DNA from: an uncultured Ignavibacteria bacterium
Lineage (GTDB): Bacteria; Bacteroidota; Ignavibacteria; Tepidaquicellales; Tepidaquicellaceae
Direction of reading: 5' to 3'
Assembly: GCA_937924675.1 (NCBI GenBank)
Contig: CALEVL010000321.1
Location: 1-54,367, forward strand
Length of the DNA: 54,367 nt
The translations under genes were made by a program, and so were the position numbers. The notes under the pieces were generated by a model that was given only the letters and a program-made list of their open reading frames with translations, did not search any database and was not told the origin of the DNA. Shown here one piece after another: positions 26,077-34,249 of this stretch (its first letter is position 1; every line of letters begins with the position of its first letter).

Positions 26077-28344
26077 CTACGGAGTGACTTTGCCTACAAA
26101 GTTCGCCGCATTATTATCTGCAAGCGCAAGGTCCGTTGCATCAACTGCACCATCACCATTCAGATCAGTGCTAAGATATCCCGAGACATAATTTGCTGCA
26201 TCATTATCAATTGCTCCTGCATCAGTTGCATCAACAACTCCATCCTGATTTGTGTCTCCGCCGTAAATGCAGTAGCGTGAACCTATTAACAGCATGTTGT
26301 TTCCGTATGCCTGAGTCTGAGCGGTTGTTAAGTCATAGGTAAACGATGAGCCAAGAGTATAAACCTCACCTCCTGACTTGCTCCAGGTTTCAATTGAGTT
26401 TCTGTGCTTCACCACAACATAGTAAACTCCGCTGACAGCATTCAGGAAAGTAACTGTACTGCTGAAAGAGTTTGAATCAAGTATCGCAATTGCAGAATCA
26501 ACGATTGCATAAGGCGATGATGAGTTCCTGAGATATAAGCTGACAGTATCTTTAATTCTCAATCTGTCATTCGGCTGATCATATAGTCCCTGAGGTATAA
26601 ATTTAATTGTGGATGCTACTGCCGAAGGAAGCAGGGTTGTTGAGGCAGTCTTAAGCACAATATCATTTCCGGGATCGAACACAAGGGCAGTCGGCTGACG
26701 GTTGAAGATGAATGCAAACGACTGATTGTTAGCATCATTCATCACTCTGAATGTAGAATCGCTTCCGGTTGTGAATGAGACTCTGAGGTTCAGCGGCATC
26801 TTATGAAACGGAGTATTTGATTGTGTTTGATTGGTAGTGAATCTCAATCTCCAGTTTCCGCCGCCAAGTGAAGTGATGTTGTAATTATTCTGATAGACCG
26901 GATGATTGGGTTCCTTTACCCACTGATTTATGAACCAGCTCATATCCTGACCGGCAACATCACTTAGCTTTTCTGTTACGTCATCAGTTGCCGCTGAGTT
27001 ATGTTTGAATCCACTAAGACTGTCCATTGCATAGGACTTTGTGAAGCTGAAGAATATTGAATCACCAAGCGTATATCTTAGCATGTGAAGTACACAAGCT
27101 CCTTTGTAATACGTAATAGCAGTATTGAACAATGTATTTGTAGGAGGAGTTGTGATTGCCCATTGTGGATTATAGATTGGCCATCCGGGATTGTTGTTCA
27201 GATAATATGTAGCATTTGCATTGATGTCATTTTTATAAGAAGTATATCCGCCCGTGTATTCAAACCAGATTGCTTCTGTGTAAGTGGCAAATGCTTCATT
27301 CAGCCAGATGTCAGCCCAGGTTGCCGGAGATACAAGATCTCCATACCATTGATGTCCCATTTCGTGAGAAATGATATTCTCACTCCAGCAATTTGTGCAT
27401 AGACTTGTTAAAGTTTGGTTCTCCATGCCTCCCCACGTAAACTGACTCCCGAGAGTTGCAAAGCCGTTCTTCTCAAAAGGATACTCGCCGAACTTCTCTG
27501 ACATGTGTGTCATCATATTATACACGCGTGTCTTGGTTGCAGTAATATTCTCTCCGGAATTATAATAGAATCTGATCGGAACGAGAATTGACGGGTTGGA
27601 AGGTCTCGGCCAGTAGGTTATGTTGAGATTATAATTCGCCTTTGCCGATATTACCATCAGATAAGTTGCGATAGGATCACTGCTGATCCAATGATAATAG
27701 ATCGTGTCGCCTGTTACCGTTGAATCATTCAGACGGCCGTTTGATCCCAGGCGAGCATTTCCCGGCACTCTTGCTGTCAGGTCAAGCGTTGCCTTGTCGC
27801 TTGGCTTATCCCAACACGGAAACCATTTTCGCGCACCCTCCGGCTCACAGTCAGTAAACACAAAACCTCCGGAGGCGTAGAATGCATTGTCTGTAACATT
27901 CTGGTGTGTATAGTTTATTTTCACTTCAGTTATCTCACCCGGATTGTAAGTGCGGTCAAGATTGACCGTGAGAATGTTGCCTGTATGTGTAAAGCTAACT
28001 CCGGAAAGACTTACAGAGCTTACTACTATTGAAGTATTGACCGCATTGAGTTGTATGGAACTCAAGGCAGTATCAACTCTGAATTTCACAGTCACATTTC
28101 CGTTGAAATTTTTCGGATATGGACTGATGAAGCAACTTCTTATATCAACATATATTTTGTAATCCAACACATCAAATTTATGCAATGGATTATTTGGGGA
28201 ATCAGAATCTATCTGCATGGACAGATTGGGGCTGTTCATTTTTTTGTGAGAACAAAAGTGTTCTCCTTTTGGCAGATTGTTCTGAGCAAATACAGTTGAA
28301 TATAAAAAGGAAACTGTGATCAAGCACAGTATCATCTTTTTCAT
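26077..28344 (-). CDS. Secreted M1-family aminopeptidase with full C-terminal module
   Basis: This 755-residue zinc aminopeptidase is exported by a signal peptide ending VFAQ (residue 21). M1 landmarks are the N-terminal beta domain with ARKWFPCWDKPSDKAT, the substrate-binding GGMEN (305-309, the GAMEN variant), the zinc motif HEMGH (327-331) and the third ligand Glu350 in WLNEAFATYTEA. After the catalytic part (to about 580) comes the shared module: beta-domain with VVKHRNSIETWSKSGGE, then loops GDTNQDGVVDATD and TDLNGDGAVDATD, ending GKVTP. It removes N-terminal residues from peptides outside the cell. It is a tandem paralogue of the gene just upstream. Confidence 0.94.
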   Translation of the reverse strand: MKKMILCLITVSFLYSTVFAQNNLPKGEHFCSHKKMNSPNLSMQIDSDSPNNPLHKFDVLDYKIYVDIRSCFISPYPKNFNGNVTVKFRVDTALSSIQLNAVNTSIVVSSVSLSGVSFTHTGNILTVNLDRTYNPGEITEVKINYTHQNVTDNAFYASGGFVFTDCEPEGARKWFPCWDKPSDKATLDLTARVPGNARLGSNGRLNDSTVTGDTIYYHWISSDPIATYLMVISAKANYNLNITYWPRPSNPSILVPIRFYYNSGENITATKTRVYNMMTHMSEKFGEYPFEKNGFATLGSQFTWGGMENQTLTSLCTNCWSENIISHEMGHQWYGDLVSPATWADIWLNEAFATYTEAIWFEYTGGYTSYKNDINANATYYLNNNPGWPIYNPQWAITTPPTNTLFNTAITYYKGACVLHMLRYTLGDSIFFSFTKSYAMDSLSGFKHNSAATDDVTEKLSDVAGQDMSWFINQWVKEPNHPVYQNNYNITSLGGGNWRLRFTTNQTQSNTPFHKMPLNLRVSFTTGSDSTFRVMNDANNQSFAFIFNRQPTALVFDPGNDIVLKTASTTLLPSAVASTIKFIPQGLYDQPNDRLRIKDTVSLYLRNSSSPYAIVDSAIAILDSNSFSSTVTFLNAVSGVYYVVVKHRNSIETWSKSGGEVYTLGSSFTYDLTTAQTQAYGNNMLLIGSRYCIYGGDTNQDGVVDATDAGAIDNDAANYVSGYLSTDLNGDGAVDATDLALADNNAANFVGKVTP

Positions 28345-28368
28345 ATTCTCTCTGTTTTGATTTGTAAG

Positions 28369-28414
28369 CTAAATTAGGAATATTTTTCACTACAATTCCA
28401 TGACTTGCGTCATA
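28369..28414 (-). promoter_or_regulatory. CRP/FNR-type operator and promoter of the distal M1 gene
   Basis: CATGACTTGCGTCATA (28399-28414) has perfect ATGAC/GTCAT half-sites (centre 28406.5). On the minus strand TAATTTAG (28376 down to 28369) is a one-mismatch version of TAnnTTTG and starts 30.5 bp from the operator centre, the same geometry as at 893-938. The ATG is 24 bases beyond the box. Confidence 0.7.
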
Positions 28415-28474
28415 GTTTTTTGATAATTCTTTCTCCCAGCAGCCAAGATCCAGTATTGTATTTGTAAATAATCA

Positions 28475-28501
28475 AGAGGAGCATGACAAGCAAGCTCCTC
28501 T
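28475..28501 (-). terminator. Hairpin after the proximal M1 gene
   Basis: AGAGGAGC (28475-28482) pairs with GCTCCTCT (28494-28501). The following minus-strand sequence is A/T-rich but has no strong T-run, so termination is probable rather than certain. Confidence 0.5.
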
Positions 28502-28537
28502 CTATATTCATGACTGACGAAAAGAACTGTTACATTG

Positions 28538-30505
28538 TTACGGTACTGAGACAACAAAATTGATTGATGCAATGTTCTCTGTAATTGCAAGATCAGTTGC
28601 ATCTACTGTTCCGTCCCTGTTAATATCAGTGATAAGATAACCGGAAACAAAGTTCACCACATCTGCTTCAACAATTCTTACATCGTCTGCATCAACAGAA
28701 CCGTCTTTATTGACATCAGAGCCGTATGAACTAAGGTTTATTTGCTCTGAACCTTCCCTACTTTCATCTCCGGCAAGTGAAGCTGAAGTACCAAGAGTTG
28801 TAGTAGCAGTTTTAAGTACAATGTCATTACCCGGATCAAACACTAGCGCGGTCGGCTGCCTGGTAAAGGAGAAATCAAACGACTGGTTATTTACATCATT
28901 CATTACCCGTATCAAAGAATCGCTTCCTGATGTAAACGACACCTTCGCAGTAAAAGGCATCTTATGGAAAGGAGAATTTGTCTGGGTCTGCTTTGCTGTA
29001 AATCTCAGCGTCCAGTTTTCGCCACCTGCAGAAGTAATGCTGTAAGTATTCTGATACACAGGATGGTTTGGCTGCTTGACCCACTGGTCAATGAACCATG
29101 TCATGTCTTCACCCACATAAGCACTCAGCTTTGCAGTTACGTCATCGGTTGTTGCCGAATTATGTCTGAATCCTCCGAGACTGTCTTCTGAATATGATTT
29201 CAGGAAGCCGAAGAAAACCGTTTCGCCGAGTGTGTATCGTAACATGTGCAAAACGCAGGCTCCTTTGTAGTAAGTGATCGCTGTATTGAATAGCGTACTT
29301 GTTGAAGGTGTTGTCACAGCCCATGACGGATTGTATATCGCCCAACCGGGATTATTGCTTAGATAATAACTTGCGTTATTATTGATATCATTCTTATATG
29401 AAGTATAGCCGCCGGTATATTCAAACCATACGGCTTCGGAATATGTGGCAAATCCTTCATTCAGCCAGATGTCTGCCCATGTTGCCGGTGAGATCATATC
29501 ACCATACCATTGATGTCCCAATTCATGAGAGATGATATTTTCATTCCAGCAATTTTTGCACAGACTTGTGAGAGTTTGATTTTCCATTCCTCCCCAAGTA
29601 AACTGACTGCTCAAAGTTGCAAAGCCGTTCTTCTCAAAAGGATACTCACCGTATCTGTTTGAGAAATGAGTCATCATGTTATAGACTTTCGTCTTTATGG
29701 AAGTGATACTCTCTCCGGAATTGTAATAGAATCTTATTGGCACAAGTACCGATGGGTTAGAAGGCCTTGGCCAGTTTGTAACATTTAGACCGTAATTTAC
29801 TTTTGCGGAAATAACCATAAGATAAGTTGCAATCGGATCTCTGCTGATCCAGTGATAGTAAGCCGTGTCGCCTCTTAAAGTGGAATCTGCGAGTCTTCCG
29901 TTAGAGCCGAGCTTCACTGTGCCTTTTACTCTGGCAGTTAGGTCAAGTGTAGCCTTGTCGCTTGGTTTGTCATAACACGGAAACCACTTTCGGGCGCCTT
30001 CCGGCTCACAGTCCGTAAATACATGACCTCCGCTTGCATAGAAAGCTTTGTCTGAAACATTCTTGTGAGAATAGTTGATTTTAACCTCCGCAACTTCACC
30101 GGGATTGTAAGTGCGGTTCAGGTTGATGGTAAGGATGTCGCTTGAATGAGTGAAGCTAACACCTGCAATACTAACAGAACTGACTGTGATGGAAGTATTG
30201 ACAGCATTGAGTTTGATTGAATTTAGAGTACTGTCCACTCTAAATTTCACTGTTACGTTGCCGTTGAAGCTTTTTGGATAAGGGCTGATGAAGCAGCTTC
30301 TTATATCAACATATATTTTGTAATCCAGTACATCAAAACTGTGTACTGGACTATTTGGGGAATCAGAATCTATCTGAATGGACAGATTGGGGCTGTTCAT
30401 TTTTTTGTGAGAACAAAAGTGCTCTCCCTTTTGCAGATTGTTCTGAGCAAATACAGCTGAATATAAAAAGCTAACTGCTACTGAAAGCAGAATCAACTTT
30501 TTCAT
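28538..30505 (-). CDS. Secreted M1-family aminopeptidase paralogue lacking the HRNSIETWS beta-domain
   Basis: This 655-residue near-copy of the adjacent M1 peptidase has the same signal peptide (VSFLYSAVFAQ), GGMEN (305-309), HELGH (327-331) and Glu350 in WLNEGFATYSEA, so it should be catalytically active. It differs at the C-terminus. After DIVLKTATTTL there is a short linker (SLAGDESREGSEQINLSSYG) instead of the beta-domain, then directly two dockerin-like loops, SDVNKDGSVDADD and TDINRDGTVDATD. The conserved IDNDA and ADNNA segments have become VEADV and TENIA. It therefore is a natural deletion derivative of the shared module. It has its own operator and promoter upstream. Confidence 0.93.
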   Translation of the reverse strand: MKKLILLSVAVSFLYSAVFAQNNLQKGEHFCSHKKMNSPNLSIQIDSDSPNSPVHSFDVLDYKIYVDIRSCFISPYPKSFNGNVTVKFRVDSTLNSIKLNAVNTSITVSSVSIAGVSFTHSSDILTINLNRTYNPGEVAEVKINYSHKNVSDKAFYASGGHVFTDCEPEGARKWFPCYDKPSDKATLDLTARVKGTVKLGSNGRLADSTLRGDTAYYHWISRDPIATYLMVISAKVNYGLNVTNWPRPSNPSVLVPIRFYYNSGESITSIKTKVYNMMTHFSNRYGEYPFEKNGFATLSSQFTWGGMENQTLTSLCKNCWNENIISHELGHQWYGDMISPATWADIWLNEGFATYSEAVWFEYTGGYTSYKNDINNNASYYLSNNPGWAIYNPSWAVTTPSTSTLFNTAITYYKGACVLHMLRYTLGETVFFGFLKSYSEDSLGGFRHNSATTDDVTAKLSAYVGEDMTWFIDQWVKQPNHPVYQNTYSITSAGGENWTLRFTAKQTQTNSPFHKMPFTAKVSFTSGSDSLIRVMNDVNNQSFDFSFTRQPTALVFDPGNDIVLKTATTTLGTSASLAGDESREGSEQINLSSYGSDVNKDGSVDADDVRIVEADVVNFVSGYLITDINRDGTVDATDLAITENIASINFVVSVP

Positions 30506-30530
30506 ATTCTATACTGATTTAGTTTGGACT

Positions 30531-30576
30531 ACAAGATAGGTTTTTTAAACTTATCAAAACTATGACAAAAGTCATA
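30531..30576 (-). promoter_or_regulatory. CRP/FNR-type operator and promoter of the proximal M1 gene
   Basis: TATGACAAAAGTCATA (30561-30576) has perfect 6-bp half-sites (centre 30568.5). On the minus strand the box TATCTTGT (30538 down to 30531) starts 30.5 bp from the operator centre. It is an imperfect TAnnTTTG but shares the TA position exactly with the other sites. The ATG is 25 bases beyond the box. Confidence 0.7.
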
Positions 30577-30613
30577 CTTTTCAGGACAAAATGATTTGGG
30601 AGTTTTTATTCAA

Positions 30614-30644
30614 TTAGAAAGTTGAAAGTTGAAAGTTGAAAGTT
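30614..30644. repeat. AAGTTGA short tandem repeat
   Basis: A heptamer AAGTTGA-like unit is repeated about four times. A related tract is at about 31424-31446, and the complementary pattern (TCAACTC units) at about 30741-30765 near the FAS1 gene end. Confidence 0.75.
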
Positions 30645-30772
30645 ATTTCTAACTGTTGCCTTTAGCAAGAGTTGAGGCGAAACCGTCATTTGATGGAAAT
30701 CTGAGAAGTTCTTTTCTTTGTAAATGGAATAGCTTAAGCTCAATTCTCAACTCTCAACTCCCAACTCTGAGC

Positions 30773-31327
30773 TCACTGCGGAAGCACTACAGTATCAATA
30801 ACATGTATAATCCCATTGGACGCTGGCACTGATGCAAGAATCTTTGCATCATCAATATATACTGCACCATCTTTGACTGTTATCTTTGCATTTGCTCCGT
30901 CAACCATTCCAAGAACTCTTCCGTCTGTAAGCATTTCAGTGTTGTAAACTGCAACAGCTACATGGTGTTGAAGTATCTTTGCAAGCTTAGATTTGTTCTC
31001 GGGTTTGAGAAGATCATCAACAGTTCCTGCAGGCAGTTTGTCAAATGCAGCATTTACCGGTGCAAAAACCGTAAACGGTCCTGCATTGGATAGTACATTC
31101 ACTAAGTCGGCTGCCTGGAGCGCCGCAACTAATGTTGTATGATCTTTTGAGCCAACAGCGATCTTCACCACATCCTTTTGTGATACATCATCTTTCACAT
31201 TTCCCTGTCCGGTTGCCACTTTTTCCTTTGAGTCAGTTTTGCCGGTTGATTCTTTCTTAGCTTCTTCCTGATTGCAACCAACAGTAACCAGAAATGATAC
31301 AGCTAATACAGTTAAGATTGTCTTCAA
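30773..31327 (-). CDS. FAS1 (fasciclin)-domain lipoprotein
   Basis: This 184-residue protein has a lipoprotein signal (FLVTVGC, Cys18), a charged Lys/Glu/Asp-rich linker (20-55) and one complete FAS1 domain (about 58-184). The family H1 and H2 regions are visible as FTVFAPVNAAFDKLP and NGIIHVIDTVVLP. FAS1 proteins mediate adhesion or bind small ligands at the cell surface; the bacterial role is not defined. It is preceded by a CRP/FNR-type operator like the two M1 genes downstream of it. Confidence 0.93.
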   Translation of the reverse strand: MKTILTVLAVSFLVTVGCNQEEAKKESTGKTDSKEKVATGQGNVKDDVSQKDVVKIAVGSKDHTTLVAALQAADLVNVLSNAGPFTVFAPVNAAFDKLPAGTVDDLLKPENKSKLAKILQHHVAVAVYNTEMLTDGRVLGMVDGANAKITVKDGAVYIDDAKILASVPASNGIIHVIDTVVLPQ

Positions 31328-31669
31328 ATTTTTGTTCGATTAAGTTTTGCAGTTATTAAAATGTGTACATACAAAATTAAGTTTAATCAATATAAAGTGG
31401 TTTGACTTAAGTCAAGTTAGTTACAAGTTGAAAGTTAAAAGTTAAAGTGGCGGCGAAGCCCCCCAATGTGGAAAGATCGTCGATATACCGTCCTCTCGTG
31501 GAAATTTACTTAAGTGCATTCATAACAACCTATGATGCTATCTGCATCCCGAGCTTGTTTCAAACTGGTCGACGAGCATTTTTGAGACTGGAAAATTGAT
31601 ATTGTCACTATAAGATGTCGAGTCAGAGCCTGGAGAGTTTTCAGAATATCATTGAAAGCATAAGGGCAA
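31328..31669. other. Intergenic region upstream of the FAS1 gene
   Basis: The stretch holds the FAS1 operator-promoter (31372-31416) and an AAGTT-rich repeat tract. The remainder up to 31669 shows no gene or structure I can support. Confidence 0.5.
31372..31416 (-). promoter_or_regulatory. CRP/FNR-type operator and promoter of the FAS1 gene
   Basis: TTTGACTTAAGTCAAG (31401-31416) contains a perfect TTGAC-N4-GTCAA palindrome (centre 31408.5). On the minus strand TAATTTTG (31379 down to 31372) matches TAnnTTTG exactly and starts 29.5 bp from the operator centre. The ATG lies 44 bases beyond the box. Confidence 0.72.
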
Positions 31670-31915
31670 CTACTTTTCAAGAAATAGTTTTGACTTCAAC
31701 TCCTCGAAATCCTCTTTAGAATAGTCCTGGCTGTAATAGATTTCGAACAGTCTCTTTCTTTTTTCTTCTTCGGTCAATTCGGAAGGCAGTTGTGATGTGA
31801 TTATCTCTCGTACAGTCCTGCACATGCTCAACATTTTGTTAAATTTCTCTTCAGGCGAAAGTTGCGAGTAAAACTCCTCCAGCTTAAATTGTATTTCAGG
31901 GTTCGTGTCATTCAT
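31670..31915 (-). CDS. Small helical protein, partner of a decayed nucleotidyltransferase
   Basis: This is an 81-residue acidic and helical protein with LSPEEKFNKMLSMCRTVREI and a C-terminal YYSQDYSKEDFEELKS. I do not recognise a named family, but short proteins of this style often sit next to nucleotidyltransferase-like (AbiEii/MNT) genes. The sequence directly upstream is such a remnant, with its TAA one base before this ATG. It may be the surviving half of a toxin-antitoxin-like pair. That reading is inference from context. Confidence 0.6.
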   Translation of the reverse strand: MNDTNPEIQFKLEEFYSQLSPEEKFNKMLSMCRTVREIITSQLPSELTEEEKRKRLFEIYYSQDYSKEDFEELKSKLFLEK

Positions 31916-31916
31916 T

Positions 31917-32095
31917 TTAAACAGATACCATTTTGTATAAATCGTCTAAGTGCAATTCTGAAATCTTCTTTAAAATGTATTCCTTATCCGTTGTATATCT
32001 CAATAAGTTTCTCACATCCTGTAACTGCGTTTCGGAGTCAGAGCTTCTTGCCCGCTAAATTTGTAAATGATGAGATCTGTCGCATTTAGAATCCA
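31917..32095 (-). pseudogene. C-terminal remnant of a nucleotidyltransferase-like gene
   Basis: On the minus strand one frame reads WILNATDLIIYKF, and after a frame change another reads QLQDVRNLLRYTTDKEYILK followed by a Leu-rich end and TAA at 31917-31919. Together they resemble the tail of AbiEii/MNT-type nucleotidyltransferases, where a DLIIxK segment is followed by an RD..DV..LL segment. A TAG lies directly upstream of the first part. The gene is truncated and frameshifted. It would have been translationally linked to the 81-residue partner. Confidence 0.55.
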
Positions 32096-32144
32096 CTATA
32101 ATTTTTGAATCAGAGATCTGCACATTTCCATTTTTGGACAACGA

Positions 32145-33197
32145 TCAAGCGGGCGATTCAACATACTTTCTTGTTCTCTCTTTAAGTAATGCTTTGATCT
32201 GAAGATTTGTCCTGCCTCTTTCTGGAGAAAGGTCAACAAAATACTTTGCCAGCGTATCGTAACTTTTTATCATCAGCAGAAACCAGATCACAAAGTAATC
32301 GAGCTTTCTGAAAATGATTGCTCTTTCCTCTGCATAGTGATTAATATTCTCTTGAAAGCTGATTGGATGATTTGTCCAATGCATGGATGGATGAAGGTGG
32401 TGACTGATATGGTAGCCATCGTTGTAACATCTTCTGTTGTATGTTGAATTAATGCATGTGATACTGTTGCGATAGCAATTTTCCGGTGATTCAAGATCAA
32501 TGAATGCATGTTGCGCCCAGTTGCCGGCCATCATCATGAACCGCGTAAAAACTACCGGAATCACCAACACAACTAGAGTTGCCTGCCAGTTAACAAACAT
32601 AAGAATTAACACGATGACATACCAAATTGACTCCCCTGTCAAGAACCTTCTCATCATTCTCTCTCTTCCTTTCCTTTTCAAATAATGTGACAGATCAGGA
32701 ACAACGAAGAAAAAGAATCTCGAGAAGTATCGCATGAAATCTTTCAAACTATCCCGCTGATAGTTCATCGTACTGCTCAGATCCTCTGAAAGATTATTCT
32801 CAGGGTGATGCATCCCAAGATGATGAGCAAAGTAACTCTCAGGTGTCTCGCCAAAGAGCGGCCCGAATATCCAATGAATCAACTTATTCAGGAAAGCATA
32901 TTTTCTTTTGAAGAATGAGCGGTGAGAGGTATTATGAAGCATGAGGATGTATGGACCCAACAGAAAAATTGAATTGTATAGAAAATACAGCAGAGCTATC
33001 CACCAGTTAAATTCCTGTGCAAAGAACAAATAGATTGCAGCAGGAACTGTAGTAAAGCAAATTACAAGACAGAGTTTAACAAAAGGCAGATCTCTTTCAT
33101 CATCTATGAATCGCAGTGCAACTTTTTCGAAGGATGTGAATTGTTTACCGTCACTATGTATGGGATCGGTAATATTGAGATTAGTGGAAGTTTCCAT
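32145..33197 (-). CDS. Membrane fatty acid desaturase-family protein
   Basis: This integral membrane di-iron protein has the three His boxes of the family: HNTSH (within MLHNTSHRS), HLGMHH (within FAHHLGMHHPEN) and HISHH (within YHISHHLHPSMHW). Hydrophobic pairs lie before the first box and between the second and third. I place the start at the ATG at 33197 (METSTNLN, 350 residues). A start 10 codons upstream (33227) is in frame but adds MFLQYVKFKI, which has no family support. It probably introduces a double bond into acyl lipids or hydroxylates a lipid; substrate unknown. It stands alone. Confidence 0.85.
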   Translation of the reverse strand: METSTNLNITDPIHSDGKQFTSFEKVALRFIDDERDLPFVKLCLVICFTTVPAAIYLFFAQEFNWWIALLYFLYNSIFLLGPYILMLHNTSHRSFFKRKYAFLNKLIHWIFGPLFGETPESYFAHHLGMHHPENNLSEDLSSTMNYQRDSLKDFMRYFSRFFFFVVPDLSHYLKRKGRERMMRRFLTGESIWYVIVLILMFVNWQATLVVLVIPVVFTRFMMMAGNWAQHAFIDLESPENCYRNSITCINSTYNRRCYNDGYHISHHLHPSMHWTNHPISFQENINHYAEERAIIFRKLDYFVIWFLLMIKSYDTLAKYFVDLSPERGRTNLQIKALLKERTRKYVESPA

Positions 33198-33227
33198 AAT
33201 TTTGAATTTTACATATTGGAGAAACAA

Positions 33228-34249
33228 ATATTTTTAAATCAGTTAAGCATATATCCAAGAGCATGCACATTCAGCAAGTTCTGCTACAGGGAAGGTAACC
33301 ATGTTTACCTTACAAGTGCTAGTCAGTTCTGTTAATTCTTTTCATCATGAATTAAATGATGATCACCCGGCTTGCAATGCATATTCTTCAAGTTTATGTT
33401 CAACTATTCAAATATATAAGTTCACTACATTTGAAATTTCAAAGATTTATCAACACATAATTAAAGAAACTCCTTGATATCACAATTAACTATTCTTATG
33501 TCACTGCATACGGCTACGCCTTACCAGAGAGTAAGAACAAAAAAACATGAGGGTATCGAAATGTCCAGCCCGCGTAAGATATGGATTCTGGAAATTCCAA
33601 CCGGGGTGAAGGTTCAATTGGGAGATTGCGAGGAAGAAACATTGAAGGTAAATAGTGCTTTTCATAGCAGTGTAAATTTTTTTTACAATTCAATCTAAGA
33701 ATAAATATTTTTCTAATTGGTACAGAATTAAAAAAAGGAAGTTACCCATGCGACAGAGATCTTAGTAAATCTTAGAGTGCAAGAGCGAATCGGAATCTAA
33801 CTTAGTTTTCTCGTTCCGAAGCCTCAGAGACTATTTTAAAATTAGATTTCGATGCAAAGATATGAGTACGAAGTGACTTCTTTTTTAATAGATCCCAGCA
33901 TTCGCAGGGATGACACTTTGGATTGTTCGAATGTTTCAGAAGTACTTTCCTCTTGGCAATCAACAGCGATGTAGAATACAGCTTTCTAAAAATCGGGAGG
34001 CTGTGTAAATAGGAACTTTATGGACAAATGTGTATCGGAATAGTACTATTCCTGAAATAGATTCCCGCACGCCTGCAACATTGAAACATTTACACTTGCT
34101 GCGGGCAGGTATTCACCGGAATGGCATTTGGTAAGGTTGCGTTTTCACATAGCATCAAGGACTTGGAAAAGAGAGAAGTTTTTAATCCAATAAAAAAAAA
34201 CCTCCGTACAAATACGGAGGCTTTAGTATCAAAGTGTTGGAATTATCTC
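33228..34249. other. About 1 kb of gene-free DNA with scattered repeat fragments
   Basis: I find no convincing gene. GATCCCAGCATTCGCAGGGA near 33892 resembles common intergenic palindromic repeats (the GGGAT/ATCCC type). A 74-codon open frame at 33474-33698 lacks a start signal and protein-like features. The terminator of the M14 gene is at its end. Confidence 0.55.
34192..34220 (-). terminator. Terminator of the M14 carboxypeptidase gene
   Basis: CCTCCGTA (34201-34208) pairs perfectly with TACGGAGG (34213-34220). On the minus strand nine T residues follow. Confidence 0.92.

Noticed and set aside
30614..30644. CRISPR array from the AAGTTGA repeats
   Set aside because: The units are 7 bp in direct tandem without spacers, so it is a microsatellite; no cas genes are present.
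33474..33698. Open frame of 74 codons in the 1-kb gap after the desaturase
   Set aside because: There is no ribosome site, no promoter box, and no recognisable domain; it sits among repeat fragments.
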